Below are positions 1 through 10,957 of a stretch of 64,000 nt of DNA, piece after piece. The position numbers were made by a program, and so were the translations under genes. Positions within the stretch are counted from its first letter, which is position 1. Each line of letters begins with the position of its first letter. This DNA is from Adenophora triphylla var. japonica (lineage: Eukaryota > Streptophyta > Magnoliopsida > Asterales > Campanulaceae): assembly GCA_022495995.1 (NCBI GenBank), contig JAFEMH010001359.1:124001-188000 (forward strand). Direction: 5' to 3'. The notes beneath the pieces were generated by a model. It did not search any database. It saw only the letters and a list, made by a program, of their open reading frames with translations, and was not told the DNA's origin.

Positions 1-986
1 GGGTAGGCCATTTCTGTGCCCTTCAGACTGTTTGATTTCCCCTTTTGTTCCAAAGCAAACCAAGCAACTTTATGAGCTATGCTTGATAATATGACAATAT
101 AATATGAGTATAATGGGAGGATCACATGGCTTTAGTGGCCAAATGTGATGAATCACATATTTTTGGCCACTTTGAAGTAGCCATCACCTCCTAACTCGAT
201 GTAAATGCGTAAAGATTGAAACTTTATTGATCCTAATGTGACTAAATGTCCAGATCTGAGGTGGGGAGAAGTGAATATTGAAGATTCACTTCTCCACCAC
301 CTTTATCATGCAAAAATCCCGATTTTTACATAATATTAAATCAAATATGCATGCAAGGTAGTATGAATGTATTAAAAGGCTATTTAAAGAGGGAGAAGGG
401 TTTAGTGGCTACCTGTTGTAGTCCACAAGGTGAGATCACCAGTAGTATGGTGTCCACCCCTTCTACACACCAACAAAGGAAGCTTCTTTGGATCTTGACC
501 TTGAAGTGTGTGTGTGTGTGAGGAGGGAGGTGAGTGTGTGTGTGTGTGAGAGAGAGAGAGAGACTCTTTTTGGGCAGAGTTTCCCCTCTATTATACTGAT
601 CCTCCCCAAATCCTCTCTTCAAGTCCTCCCAAATGATCAGCCATGCCTTGTATTTATAGGCAGGCTGATGGGAAGGCCTTTGTCGTCCGAACGGGCAGGT
701 TAAACCGCCTTAGTGTCTTCCCATGTCGGACGACAGCGTACACCTTTTTGGCATATTGGGCCGAATGCCTGGCAGGCCCAATGGGTTGGATGTCTAGTGG
801 GATATTTGGACTTAATATTGCATTTTAGCAATTATATAAGCCCAAAAATCAATTAAAGTGGACCCAAACATGAGTTCGGATCGGGGTACTCACACTCCCC
901 ACAACTATTAATAACTCCTTTTCAATAGGAACAACTCCGCCCATAACTCTCCACAATAACTAAAATCAGTTTTTTCTAATTGAGCA
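1..986. other. Non-coding repeat flank, no gene seen
   Basis: I see no coding sequence. The stretch is probably LTR or 3' untranslated sequence of a retroelement, because it adjoins the 3' side of the minus-strand Athila fragment and carries no protein similarity of its own. It contains a GT/GA microsatellite near 505-563. Short open frames here overlap that microsatellite and are not credible genes. LTR ends could not be placed. Confidence 0.35.
505..563. repeat. GT/GA microsatellite
   Basis: Runs of GT at about 505-520 and 532-548 are separated by a short purine-rich spacer and pass directly into a GA run that ends at about 563. It is an ordinary simple-sequence repeat. Confidence 0.9.
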
Positions 987-994
987 CTTAAAAT

Positions 995-1607
995 CAAGGT
1001 TCTAAAAATCGCTAGGCGGCTCCTAGGCGGCGAGGCCGGGCCTAGCGCCTAGAGCGCCTAGGCGGGGCCGAGCCGGGCCTAGGCAGGGCCGCGAATTTAC
1101 ACACATTTTTATATATATTCCATAGTTTCTGTCCATACATAATACATAGTGACAAATTCAAATATATATTCCATAGGCGGGGCCGAGAATTTTGACACAA
1201 GGTTATAGAGCATATGAAAATTATAAATGTATTTCATCATCCACAACATAAACTAAGGTTAAGTCAAATTCAACCATGTGTTATTTGTTTATATTTTCAA
1301 TCCTTATAAAACGACGTCATTTAAGGGTAAAAAAATAAAAAAAAATTAAAAAAAAAAAAAAAATAAAAAAATTAAAAAAAATAAATAAAAAAAATAAAAA
1401 AATTAAAATTATTAAAAAAATATTACTTAGACCGCCTAGGCCCGCCTATATCCGCCTAGGCCCGCCTAAATCCGCCCAGACCGCCTGGTCCGCCTAGAAC
1501 GCCTAGGACCGCCTAGGACCGCCTAGACCGCCTAACGCCTAATTGACCTCCTAGAGAAAAGTCGCGGCGCCTGGGTACGGCCGCCTAGCCCGATTTTTAG
1601 ACCACCG
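995..1607. mobile_element. hAT-like non-autonomous DNA transposon with 8-bp target duplication
   Basis: The element starts CAAGGTTCTAAAAATCG and ends with the inverted counterpart CGATTTTTAGACCACCG, so TCTAAAAATCG is shared by both termini. Next to each end are clusters of CCTAGGCGG-type short repeats in opposite orientation. The 8-bp sequence CTTAAAAT flanks both sides (987-994 and 1608-1615), which matches the target duplication length of hAT transposons. The middle (about 1320-1420) is A/T-rich and non-coding, and there is no transposase, so it must have been moved in trans. Superfamily assignment rests on duplication length and terminal CA only. Confidence 0.7.
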
Positions 1608-1615
1608 CTTAAAAT

Positions 1616-3860
1616 GAATAAAAGAGCTAATAAAAATGATTTTAGTGAGGTTGGGACGTCATCTCTTTTTATATTCCGAAATTGCTCATGACGTGCCCAC
1701 GCTTTATGCTGAACTAGCTTCTGTTCTTCCAGAAGCCATAAAATCAAGTATTAAGCCCATTTTGGTCATCTCCACCCATTCTCCTACAATAATAAAATTT
1801 CCATCAAAATTCAATAAGTCAATCATAATTAAATATTAAAAATATGGAAAATTATGATAAATAATATGTTCAATAAGCATATTATCAAATTTCCCCACAC
1901 TTGAACAATGCTTGCCCTCAAGCATTTGGTTCTCAAAAATATTTTTACCATCGTTCCAACTTACATGTTTTCTCACTTTTTCACAATACATTAAGAACTA
2001 TACCTCAAATACTTAAATTTAGAAGGAACAAGATATTGCCACAAAGAAGAGTAATGTCCCACAAATCTGAACAACAATCCATTACCTTTGATAATTTTTA
2101 TAGGATTCAAATGCATTGAGTATTGCACCCTCGGGATCACTCATTACACTCAAGGTGTTTATGGTGTAAAGTTTATACTCTCAAGTCAATGTATAGAAGA
2201 TTTTAAACCATAGGTTTACAAATTATCATGTCCTTTCTCCCGGAAACAAGCTGAGATGCAAAAAATCTATAAATGATTAGAAGGGTGTGAGATGGGTTGA
2301 AACGGGGCCAATGTGAGGTGTGGTAAAAAGATGTTTAGGTTAATGGAACCGAAGCAACCATGCGAAACGCTCATTGTTAACAATATCGGAAAAAAAAACT
2401 GCTTCAACTTGATGTAGGCATCCAATCAAAATCTTTATTTCTTCTTTGAGTCCCTTCTTCCCATCATGCTTTGATTTCCTTGCTTCTTCTCTTTCTCCTC
2501 TCTTATTGGTGTTTTATATTTTTATTTTATTTTTAAATGAGAGACAAAGAGTAGTTTTTATTGACAAATTTTTAGGAGAAGAGGTAATGTAAAATATCAG
2601 ACCAGTGATGCTCCTGTATTAACAACTAGCAGTCATTCGAGTTGAACACAAAGAGATAATAAGAATATTCCACATAATTCTTCGATTAAGGGTTCAAAAA
2701 GTGGGATAATGTAAACAAAGAAGGGGGAATAAGGCTTGTCCTGTGGTGAGAAAAGAAAAGGCTAAGGCTCAAATTGGTTCAATAGGGGATGTAAATTAAG
2801 GTAGGCTTTCAGAAAGAAAGGTCAAGATAAGCAAATGGGTTAGATCCTAAACACCCTCATTTGATTTATTGCATTCAACTCGACCAAGGAGAAGTAACGT
2901 AGACTTGCATAACCAAGCAAGTTCTAGAAAATTTAACGATGCATGACCACACACATTGAAGAAAAAGAGCATGATATTATTTGTATGCTCATGGCCCAAA
3001 TCTCACCAATATAGGGTTGTGTGTTAGACACATGCATTTGAATCCTATGAAATTTATAAAAAGTAATGGGTTGGTTGGTAGTGAGTGAGTGAGTGAGAAT
3101 TAAACTATTTACACCAATAACTTGCTTCCCTTTGTTTATCTCTTTCAGAAATAATGCTTAATGTATTGTGAAAAAGTGATAATTCATGGAACCCAAAAGT
3201 CAGAAAAGAGTATTTTTGAAGAAATTAGTACAGTAGGAACCCCTCTCCCACACTTAAACTGAACATTGTCCTCAATGTCAAATTAAACAGATGCTATAAA
3301 AAGAAAATGAGAAGTGAGAAACTCCCATGACAATGTAGAGCAATCCAGAAAATGACATCTTCCGTTGTAGCAGAGGGCATGGTGGAGTGAACTTCACATG
3401 TGTATGGAATGCATTTCTTCGTATCAATCATATTTAGCTGCTGAATATCTAAGAAGAGAAAGGTAGTGGTGTTAACTCTTAGAGCCTTGGAACAACCTGT
3501 AGAGTAAAAATAATAAGAAACAACATTCTCTCAAAATTTTATTTTATTTTATTTTTAATTTATTTTTAATTTTTTTTTAGAAATCGTAACAAAGAAAAAC
3601 TTAATAAAAAAGTTACATAAGACTTTTATGATTTGGGCATGATCACGTATTTTTATGCACATTAGTCTCCTGTAACTAAACTCTTTATTTAAAACAAGAC
3701 TCGGTTTCTCACAAGACATGATCACGCCTTATGAAAATTAGTCTTGTGACCATACTTAAGACTAAAATAACTAAACATTAAAAACGGTAAGTAAAAATTC
3801 ATTGGGTTGCCTCCAAAAAAGCGCATTTCTTTAAAGTATTTGGCTAGACCTAGCTGCAAT
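1616..3860 (-). other. Non-coding 3' region of Athila-type retroelement
   Basis: There is no gene in this stretch. Read on the minus strand it follows the integrase stop at 3861. The segment 3262-3279 (reverse complement GACATTGAGGACAATGTT) and the purine-rich run next to it (3240-3250) match the post-polyprotein signature typical of plant Athila-type elements. A second, similar signature (reverse complement of the CCCCACACTTG and CCCTCAAGCA segments) lies at about 1890-1925. The rest is A/T-rich and contains a large imperfect inverted repeat, listed separately. Confidence 0.5.
1930..3235. repeat. Large imperfect inverted repeat
   Basis: Segments of 1930-2350 reappear in reverse complement, in mirrored order, at about 2800-3235. 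For example CTTTTTCACAATACATTAAG near 1975 pairs with CTTAATGTATTGTGAAAAAG near 3158, and ATAGGATTCAAATGCATTGA near 2101 pairs with a block near 3040-3060. Further pairs occur near 2218/2970 and 2328/2845. The arms have clearly diverged and the loop is about 450 bp. The boundaries were found by eye and are approximate. Confidence 0.55.
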
Positions 3861-5057
3861 TCAGGCTGAGTAACTTGGAACATCTAAATCCATGGTTTCA
3901 AGATTTTGAATCGGGAAAACATCGTAAAAGGGTTTCAAATGATGACCATTCACTTTGAAAATCTTGTTAGTATCCAAACTCTTGATTTCCACTGCACTAT
4001 GAGAAAACACATTAGTAACAACAAAAGGCCCTAACCATCTAGAACGCAATTTACCGGGAAAAAGTTTCAACTTTAATTGAAAAAGTAAAACTTTTTCACC
4101 AACATGAATTTCTTTCCTAGAAATCATACGATCATGAAAGGCCTTCGTTTTCTCCTTGTAAATTTTTGAATTCTCATATGCTTCATTACAAATTTCCTCA
4201 AACTTTTGCAGCTGCAATTTTCTTAAAGCACCATTCATTCCCATATTGCATTGCTTAATCGCCCAATATGCTTCATGTTCTAACTCAACGGGAAGGTGAC
4301 AAGGTTTACCAAATACTAAGCGATAAGGAGACATACCTATCGGGGTTTTGTAAGCTGTTCGATAAGTCCACAATGCATCATCAAGTCGCATACTCCAATC
4401 CTTTCAATTTGGGTTGACAATTTTCTCAAGTATAGACTTGATTTCTCTGTTGGAAACCTCAGCTTGACCACTTGTTTGTCTTCATCAAAGATTCCACAAC
4501 CTTAGTGCAAAAATGAGTTCCCCGATCGCTTATTATGGCCCTTGGTGTCTCGAACCTAACAAAAATGTGAGATTTGACAAAATCTACAACAACTTTAGCA
4601 TCGTTAGTTCGGGTAGTTTTCGCTTCTACAAATTTTGACTCATAATCAACTGCAAGAAGAATGTAAACATTACTGTTGGAAGAAGGAAAATTGGACCCAT
4701 AAAATATATACCCCATACATCAAATATTTCACAAATGAGGATAGGGGTAAGGGGCATTTGATCTCTACATCCTAAACTTCCTATTTTCTGACATTGTTCA
4801 CAAGTTTTACAAAAATGTATGAATCATGGAACAAACTTGGCCAGAATAATCCACATTCCAAAATCTTACGAGATGTTCTCCTGGGACCAAAATGGCCCCC
4901 ACATGCTTATGAATGACAAAACGTTAGATGGACTGTACCTCATGCTCACTAACACACCTTCTAATAACTTGGTCAGAGCAAAATTTCCATAAGTAAGGAT
5001 CATCCCAAAATAATTTTTAGCATATTTTTTAATCTTATCTTTTTCAGCTCTAGACAA
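3861..5057 (-). pseudogene. Athila-type integrase (degenerate)
   Basis: This is the integrase part of a Ty3/gypsy polyprotein, which inserts the cDNA copy into host DNA. The C-terminal segment (frame 4391 to 3861) holds the motifs [20 protein letters not shown] and [18 protein letters not shown], a hallmark of Athila/Tat-type integrases, followed by a WLGPFVV module. The catalytic-core segment (4716-4459) shows FVEAKTTRTNDAKVVVDFV and the second acidic position in ISDRGTHF. The N-terminal segment (5057-4866) is barely recognisable. The segments lie in different frames separated by stops, so it is dead. No chromodomain is seen. Confidence 0.85.
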
Positions 5058-5081
5058 ATCACCTGGTAATGTCTTAGTAAC

Positions 5082-5872
5082 TTAATAGTTAGAAATATCG
5101 GCATACCATGGTTTTGTATTATAAAGAGAAAAGAGATGCTCATCTGGGAAATCATCTTTCAATGGTGATGGTCTTTTACTTATGACTAATCTGCTGAGAT
5201 GGTCTGCAACACAGTTTTCTGAGCCTTTCTTATCACGAATCTCTAAGTCAAATTCATGTAGCAAGAGTATCCAACGAATGAGCCTTGGTTTGCCTCCTTC
5301 TTCGATAACAAATACTTGATAGTTGCATGGTCTGAGTAAACAATCACTTTAGCACCAAGTAAATAAGAACGGAATTTTTCTATAGCAAAAACTATAGATA
5401 AAAGTTCTTTCTCAGTTGTGGAGTAGTTGGACTGTGCACTTTCAAGTGTTCTTGAGGCATAGTGAATAACATGGTGGGCTCTTCCAACTCTTTGTCCCAA
5501 AACAGCACCAATTGCATAATTGTTGGCATCGTACATGATTTCGAATGGAAGATTCCAGTCTGGTGGCCTGATAATTGGCACTGATGTCAACATGTCTTTT
5601 AGTTTTTCAAATGTAGCTTTGCAAGCTTCATCAAACTCGAAAATTAATTCCTTCTGCAACAACTTACACAATGGATGTGTAATCTTGGAAAAATCCTTGA
5701 TAAAGCGTCGATAAAATCCTAAATGTCCAAGAAAAGAATGCACTTCCCGCACACAACGGGGTAAAGATTTGATAATATCTATCTTAGCTTTATCAACTCC
5801 TTGGCCTCCCGCCTCACGGGCTAGCGCAGTGCACTCCTTGGTATTGACTGTTGCAGTAGAGTGGACTGCCAT
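5082..5872 (-). pseudogene. Athila-type RT thumb/connection and RNase H (degenerate)
   Basis: The 5872-5243 frame encodes the RT thumb (EVHSFLGHLGFYRRFIKDFS), then an RNase H domain with FEIMYDANNYAIGAVLGQ (first catalytic Asp), ESAQSNYSTTEKELLSIVFA (catalytic Glu) and [16 protein letters not shown] (Asp). A frameshift then leads to the 5264-5082 frame with the RNase H end ([20 protein letters not shown]). The order RT-RNase H-integrase is that of Ty3/gypsy. Its role was to degrade the RNA template during reverse transcription. The frame break shows it is non-functional. Confidence 0.88.
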
Positions 5873-6420
5873 TTTTGACCATTAGAAGATACAACATGCC
5901 CAAGAATAATGCCTTGATCAACCATAAAATGACATTTTTCATAGTTTAACACGAGATTCTTTTCTATGCAACGATTTAAAACTTTTGCAAGATTAGAAAG
6001 ACATGCATCAAAAGAATCTCCGTAAACTGTGAAATCATCCATAAATACCTCCATAATATTCTCTACTAAATCTGAAAAGATACTCACCATACACCTTTAA
6101 AATGTGGCAGGAGCGTTGCAAAGTCCAAATGGCATTCGCCGAAATGCAAAAGTTCTGAATGGACATGTGAATGTCGTCTTATCTTGGTCTTCCGGTGCGA
6201 CCATGATTTGATGAAAACCTGAAAAACCATCAAGACATCAATAATGTGTACAACCTCCAACCTCTCAAGCATTTGATCTATGAAAGGGAGTGGGAAATGA
6301 TCTTTTCTTGTTGATGAGTTCAACTTTTGTAATCTATGTATACCCGCCACCCGTTTTGCCCACGAGTGGTCACCAACTCACCATCTGGATTTTTAATCGC
6401 AGTGATTCCCATTTATGCAT
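5821..6420 (-). pseudogene. Athila-type reverse transcriptase fragment
   Basis: The fingers/palm motif TRKDHFPLPFIDQMLERL (6350-6084 frame) is preceded, in another frame up to about 6420, by residues resembling AIKNPDGELVTTRGQNGWRV. The catalytic box is EVFMDDFTVYGDSFDACL (6090-5821 frame), where FMDD stands for the YxDD motif, as usual in Athila. At least two frameshifts break the domain. Sequence homologous to gag or protease is missing upstream, where the element abuts another LTR near 6430-6475, so only the back half of the polyprotein survives. Confidence 0.87.
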
Positions 6421-6474
6421 TTGAAAGTAATGTCTGCATTGCAAATGATGCTTATATTTAAACATAAATATTTA

Positions 6475-7356
6475 AATTAAAGCAGTAAAGTGATATTCGA
6501 AAGGAGATCGTACCAACGTTGGTTTGTGTCTATCTTCCGCGGGGGAGTGTGTTTGGTTTGAGGGTGAATAGGGTTTTTGGGACATCGGGGGTCGATTAGG
6601 ACGGACTGGGATTGATCGGGATCGACCGGAATCGCTTCGAAAGGACTTTCGAGTGCTTTGGGAGGGATTTGGAGCACCTCGGGAAGGCTCGAGAGGCCTC
6701 AAGAAGGATCGGAAGAGGTCGGGATTGCCTCGAAATGGCTCGGGATTGCTCGAGATGCCTCGAGATGGACCGGGATTGCCTAGGGAATGACCGGGTTTGA
6801 TCGGAATCGCTTTGGGAGGACTTCGGAGCGTCTAAGGAGGGCTTTGGAGCACCTTGAGAAGGCTCGAGAGGCCTCGGGAAGGACCAGAAGAGGTCGGGAC
6901 ACCTTGGGGAGTTGCCTGACGACTGGGGGAAGAGAGGAGATAGTTGAGGTGTGAATGAAATGAGAGAGGGAGCCTTCTATTTATAGGCCTAAAAAAACTA
7001 CAATATGGTCCGTTCGAACCTTTGTGTCATTACCAGTTTTTTGGGTTTTCTGGATTTCAGGGAATATTGTGGACTTTTTGGGGATTTTGCTATCATTTTG
7101 GCGTGTTGACACAAGTGTCCATACAGACCATTATTACTTTGCAAAGTGGTCCGTACGGACCACTATGTCAACTGGCCATTTTTTGTTATTCCTGCAAAGT
7201 CATTGAGTTCCCTTTTATCCCTGAAAGGTCATCCCTTGGTTTGGATGGTGGTTTTAGACTTTTTGGACGTTACGGGTCATCAGGATCAAGAGTGCATGAG
7301 TCCAGGGTGTTTCCCATACGCTCGAATAGAGAGTGGTCCGGATTGGGCTACTTAAA
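6475..7356 (-). mobile_element. Truncated 3' LTR of Tat element Y
   Basis: The sequence resembles the U3/R part of the INNER element's LTR at 35,890-36,891: the ACGTTGG..CTTCCGCGGGG block near 6520, purine-rich GGAxxxCTCGGGA repeats, a TATA box (minus strand, 6977-6985) and palindromic boxes. It ends at 7356 next to a polypurine-like GAGGGGCTTC on the minus strand, the same junction as in the other Tat elements here. The R/U5 end is missing at the left, where Athila sequence begins. It is clearly older and more diverged than the INNER and OUTER LTRs. Confidence 0.7.
6977..7161 (-). promoter_or_regulatory. LTR promoter of element Y: TATA plus palindromic boxes
   Basis: The TATA-like CTATTTATA lies at 6977-6985. 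Upstream on the minus strand come GGTCCGTTCGAACC (7007-7020, degenerate, 21 bp from the TATA), GTGTCCATACAGACC (7115-7129, degenerate) and the perfect palindrome GGTCCGTACGGACC (7148-7161). The last two are about 32 bp apart. The layout matches the better preserved LTR promoters of INNER and OUTER. Confidence 0.65.
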
Positions 7357-8219
7357 GAAGCCCCTCGGGGACGTCACTTATGAAGGAAGTTGGGTCGTCG
7401 ATAAAGATAAGGGTCCCGATCTGGACCGCTTGTTGGGAGAGAGAAGATGACCGTGTCGATCGGATGGCTATGGATGTGGTGGTGTCCTGAGGTGACCGCT
7501 TGGGCCAGATGGTTGTGGACGTGGTGGTGTCCTCTGATGGGGATGAGAGCGTTCGTGCCTTGAGAGGAAGGCTTTTGAGTGAGATTTATGGAAGGCGTTC
7601 GTGCCTTGAGTGGGAGGTGTTTGTGCCTTTGAGTTTTTTGGGAGGCGTGCGTGCCTTGAGTTTGTCTTCAGGAGGCGTTTGTGCCTGGAGTTTGTCTTTT
7701 GGAGGCGTTTGTGCCTTGAGTTTATCTTTGGGATGCGTTTGTGCCTTGGGTTTGTCTTTGGGAGGCGTTTGTGCCTTGGGTTTGTCTTTGGGAGCCATTT
7801 GTACCTTGGGTGTCGGACTTATGTTGACGGCTGGGATTTGTTGTTGTTGGGGACATGTGTTCTTTGTACGGGTTTATAATGATTTCCGTTTGAATTTTTT
7901 GTTCGATGGGAAAAAGTTCGGGCTTACGATGACTGTCGGGGAAATGATTCGTTTGTACGGTCTTAAACTGATGGTCGTTTGCCTTTTGTCTGCTGAGGAT
8001 AGGGGGTTCGGGCTTACATTGATGGCCGAAATTATTTTTGTGCCGTTTAGTTGGCGAGATCCGGGCTTACGATGATGGCCGGGATTTGTTTTTTTTAAGG
8101 CATTTGCGCCTTGGGATCTGTGTTTCGAAAGCGTTTGTGCCTTGGGATTCGGACTTACGATGACGGTCGGGATTAATTTTGTTGGAAAATTTCCGTGTAG
8201 GAACGGACTTTTAATGGGG
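7357..8219. repeat. Tandem-repeat spacer inside the 3' LTR of element Y
   Basis: A 30-bp unit of the form GGAGGCGTTTGTGCCTTGGG + TTTGTCTTTG is repeated from about 7585 to 7812. It is followed by looser repeats of a CGGGCTTACGATGACGGCCGGG type up to about 8180. INNER and OUTER carry related wording (GGCGTTT, GTGCCTTG, CTTAC..TGACTGCCGG) at the same place, so this is the repeat-rich spacer between the antisense genes and the 3' LTR. The long open frames here are read through repeats and are not genes. Confidence 0.75.
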
Positions 8220-8585
8220 AATTTTTGTGAAATGTGCCGTGTTTTTGTGACGGACTTTTGTGGTGTGTGCCGTGTTTTATGACGGATTTTTGTTTGAAAA
8301 ATGTGTCGTATAGGGACGGACCCTTGTTGAAAATGTGTCGTATAGGGACGGACCTTTTTGTTGAAAAATTTTGTATAGGGACGGACCCTTTTGTTTTTGA
8401 TAATGTGTGTGGGGACGGACCCTCTTGTTTTTGAAAATGTGTGTGGGGATGGACCCTTGAAAAATGTGTTTTGTAGGGACGGAACCTTTTATGAAACTTT
8501 GTGTTATGTAGGGACGGACCTTATTGTTGAAAATTTTTGTGTAGGGACGGACCCTTTTGTTTTTTAAAATGTGTGTGGGGACGGA
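8220..8585. repeat. Repeats homologous to PMD intron 1 (element Y)
   Basis: About ten copies of wording like TGTGTCGTATAGGGACGGAC and TGCCGTGTTTTGTGACGG occur here. The same wording fills intron 1 of the PMD-like genes in INNER (40,080-40,530) and OUTER (57,265-57,600). This suggests that element Y also carried an antisense PMD-like gene, of which only the intron-1 repeats remain; exon 1, expected between the array and this stretch, is not seen. The sequence stops abruptly at 8585 where a different repeat begins. Confidence 0.6.
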
Positions 8586-9318
8586 TGTCACGACCCTAAC
8601 CTAGGCACATTTTGGTCACACGTGAAGCACGTGGGGTTGGGCTTGTATTGCATCTCATCCTTTGTTTGTTGGCATTTGAAATGATTACGTGTTCATTTTG
8701 AGATTTGTGATGAACTATATGAAGTTAGATGTTATTAAAGTGATTTTTATCATATAATGTCTAAATAAAGGAAATGGGAGTTTTGTGTAGTAAAGTGATA
8801 ACACTTGAAATTTTGAATTAAAAGTGTTATGAAAGTATGAGGAGCTTAGGTGTAATTATAAGTTTAAGGTAGTGGTTTGTAGTTGTTTGAAACCTCGAGG
8901 AGCTAGAATGAAAAATTGTTATATAAATATCCTTCTTAGCTTCTTTAAGAAGCCAAAATTTCCCTCAGTCTTCTATCTTCTCTCCCTACGTTCTAGAAAG
9001 CTTAAACCCTAGTTTAACTTCTAAAAATCCCAGAAATTCATCCCTTGAGTTGTTGTTGATTCCGACTTCAAATTCTTGCTAAGGGAGTTGTATAGAGCAA
9101 GAAGAGCCGATCATAGCTTCCTTTTATTTGATAAAATTTGGTAAGTTGTTATGATTCTTTCAAATAACTGTTCATCATATGTATTATGATGTTGCGAATC
9201 AGTTTGGTAAAGGTTGGACCATTCACTTGGGGTTTGGAATGAAAAGAAAATAAGTGGTTGAAGAAACATGTTAAAAGGTGATATAATGGGTTGAATTGAA
9301 TTGGGAACTTGTTATATA

Positions 9319-9613
9319 CTCCCTCCGTCCACATACTTACTTCACACTTTCTATTTTGGGCGTCCAAATACATACTTCACACTTTGTTCTTTTACTTAAA
9401 ATGGAAAGTTTATATCATTAAAATGTTAACCCTATCCCACTCATTCTCTCTCCTACATTATTTTAATACTCACAACACCATTATAATTTACTATTCTCTC
9501 CACTCATTCTCTCTCCTATTTTACTTTCACACTCACAACACTTTCAATATAATACTCCCTCCTTAATTTACATGAGTACAGTAAGTGTGAACTACTTATG
9601 TGGATGGAGGGAG
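9319..9613. mobile_element. Stowaway MITE 1
   Basis: The termini are CTCCCTCCGTCCACATA and its inverse, flanked by TA on both sides (9317-9318, 9614-9615). The inverted match extends for about 30 bp (left ..ACTTACTTCACACTT, right inverted ..AAGTAGTTCACACTT). Length is about 295 bp and there is no coding capacity. These are the hallmarks of the Stowaway (Tc1/mariner-type) family in plants. Confidence 0.92.
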
Positions 9614-9762
9614 TATATGTTATGGGGTAGGAAGGGAGTATATTAGGGTCTAAAACGTGGTTATATACTGTTATGGGATGACCTTGCAGTGGCTGAACTA
9701 AGAGCTTGAGTTGTTGTTTGTTGCTGCTAATGTTGCAGCTGCAAATGCAGTTTCTGGGCTTA

Positions 9763-9902
9763 GGCACGACTCGTGCCCTGTAGAACGAGTCGTAACCATG
9801 ATGTGTGAAGTCGTACGACACTTCATGCCTGATGGGGACAAGTCGTGACCAACCTGGGACGACAGTTTCTGATGGGGGTGTAATAGGGCACGAGTCGTGC
9901 CC
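9763..9902. repeat. Cluster of short perfect palindromes
   Basis: Three perfect palindromes fall within 140 bp: GGCACGACTCGTGCC (9763-9777), GTCGTACGAC (9810-9819) and GGGCACGAGTCGTGCCC (9886-9902). Further AGTCGT half-copies lie between them. They belong to the unclassified LTR-like repeat. A cluster of related palindromes in a non-coding LTR suggests protein-binding sites, but I have no direct evidence. Confidence 0.6.
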
Positions 9903-10528
9903 TACCCTGCAGCCCTTGAACAGTTTTTAAAGCTTTGAATACCTATTCTATTGGTATATAATTGAATACTCTTTAACTACGCTTCTAGTACAACTTTAGT
10001 ACTACACTATGGAACTTGAAATAGTCCAAATGGATAATGGAAAATGCTTTAAATATTGTCTCGAAAAGGGTTGAGAGGCAATTGTGAAACTTGAACCAAC
10101 GTTGATAAAACTTGGTATTTGAACTTGGAACCTTTAGAGAAGGTGTTTAATGTTGTATGATGAATGCGTAGGGCTACTTATATGATATTGTACCCTTACG
10201 TGGTGACCTGTATAGGGTTATTTGTTCTTATAGTGCATAAAATGTATAGTGCACTACTTCATTGGTTTGGACATGAGTGGTAATACCCTGTTACTGGATT
10301 ATATATTGTGGAATGACTATGTAGGACTTATGTGATACTTTGTGCCATAAGTGTTTACATGTTCATAGTTGGTTGTGCACATAGTGTTTAAATACGTGTT
10401 GCAATGTTTCATTTGTTGAGCATGAGTATTAATACCATGTCATTAGATGATTGTTATTCAATAGTGTTGAAATATATGTGCACTATTGTGATTGGTTTAA
10501 CATGAGTTGCAGTACCATGTTATATATA

Positions 10529-10815
10529 CTCCCTCCATCCCAATCTAAATGTCCCAACTTTCTTTTTTGGGCGTCCCATTTAAAATGTCTCAACCCAAAA
10601 AAGGAAAGTTTTTATTACTATTCCACCCACTCATTCTCTCTCCTACTTTACTTTTACACTCATAACATTCTCTCTCCTAACTATTCCCCCCACTCATTCT
10701 CTCTCCTATTTAATTTTTCATACTCACAACATTTAAACTTTTCTCTTTCCTACATCACTTTCCTTAATTCCCGTGCCGAACCCATTTTGGGACATTTAGA
10801 TTGGGACGGAGGGAG
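10529..10815. mobile_element. Stowaway MITE 2
   Basis: Termini are CTCCCTCCATCCCAATC and the inverted CTCCCTCCGTCCCAATC, continuing as TAAATGTCCCAA on both sides, with TA duplications at 10,527-10,528 and 10,816-10,817. Length is about 287 bp and it is non-coding. It shares the family terminus with MITE 1 but has a different subterminal sequence, so it belongs to another subfamily. Confidence 0.92.
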
Positions 10816-10957
10816 TATATGTGTTGATGTCCCATGGGGTGGACTTAATTTCAAGTATCTGTTATGTGCTTGAATATGGTTGTATCAGCTGAGATGCGGG
10901 GGTATAGGGAATACGATCACTTATGAGAAGATATTTCATAAGTGTGAATGTGTGGGG

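Larger units (their letters stand above)
8586..10957. mobile_element. Unclassified LTR-like repeat with two MITEs
   Basis: The segment begins sharply at 8586 with TGTCACGACCC, a typical plant LTR-type start, inside element Y repeats. It ends where the Z LTR begins near 10,958. There is no coding sequence: it is A/T-rich, holds two Stowaway MITEs, and has a palindrome cluster around 9763-9902. A matching CA end and a target duplication (expected ACGGA) were not found, so it may be a truncated LTR rather than a solo LTR. Confidence 0.4.

Noticed and set aside
7500..8075. 191-aa frame rich in Leu/Cys/Gly
   Set aside because: Lies in the 30-bp tandem repeat of element Y; the apparent hydrophobic protein is repeat translation.
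8586..10957. Solo LTR call for the TGTCACGACCC segment
   Set aside because: No CA terminus with a matching ACGGA duplication could be found, so only an LTR-like repeat is claimed.
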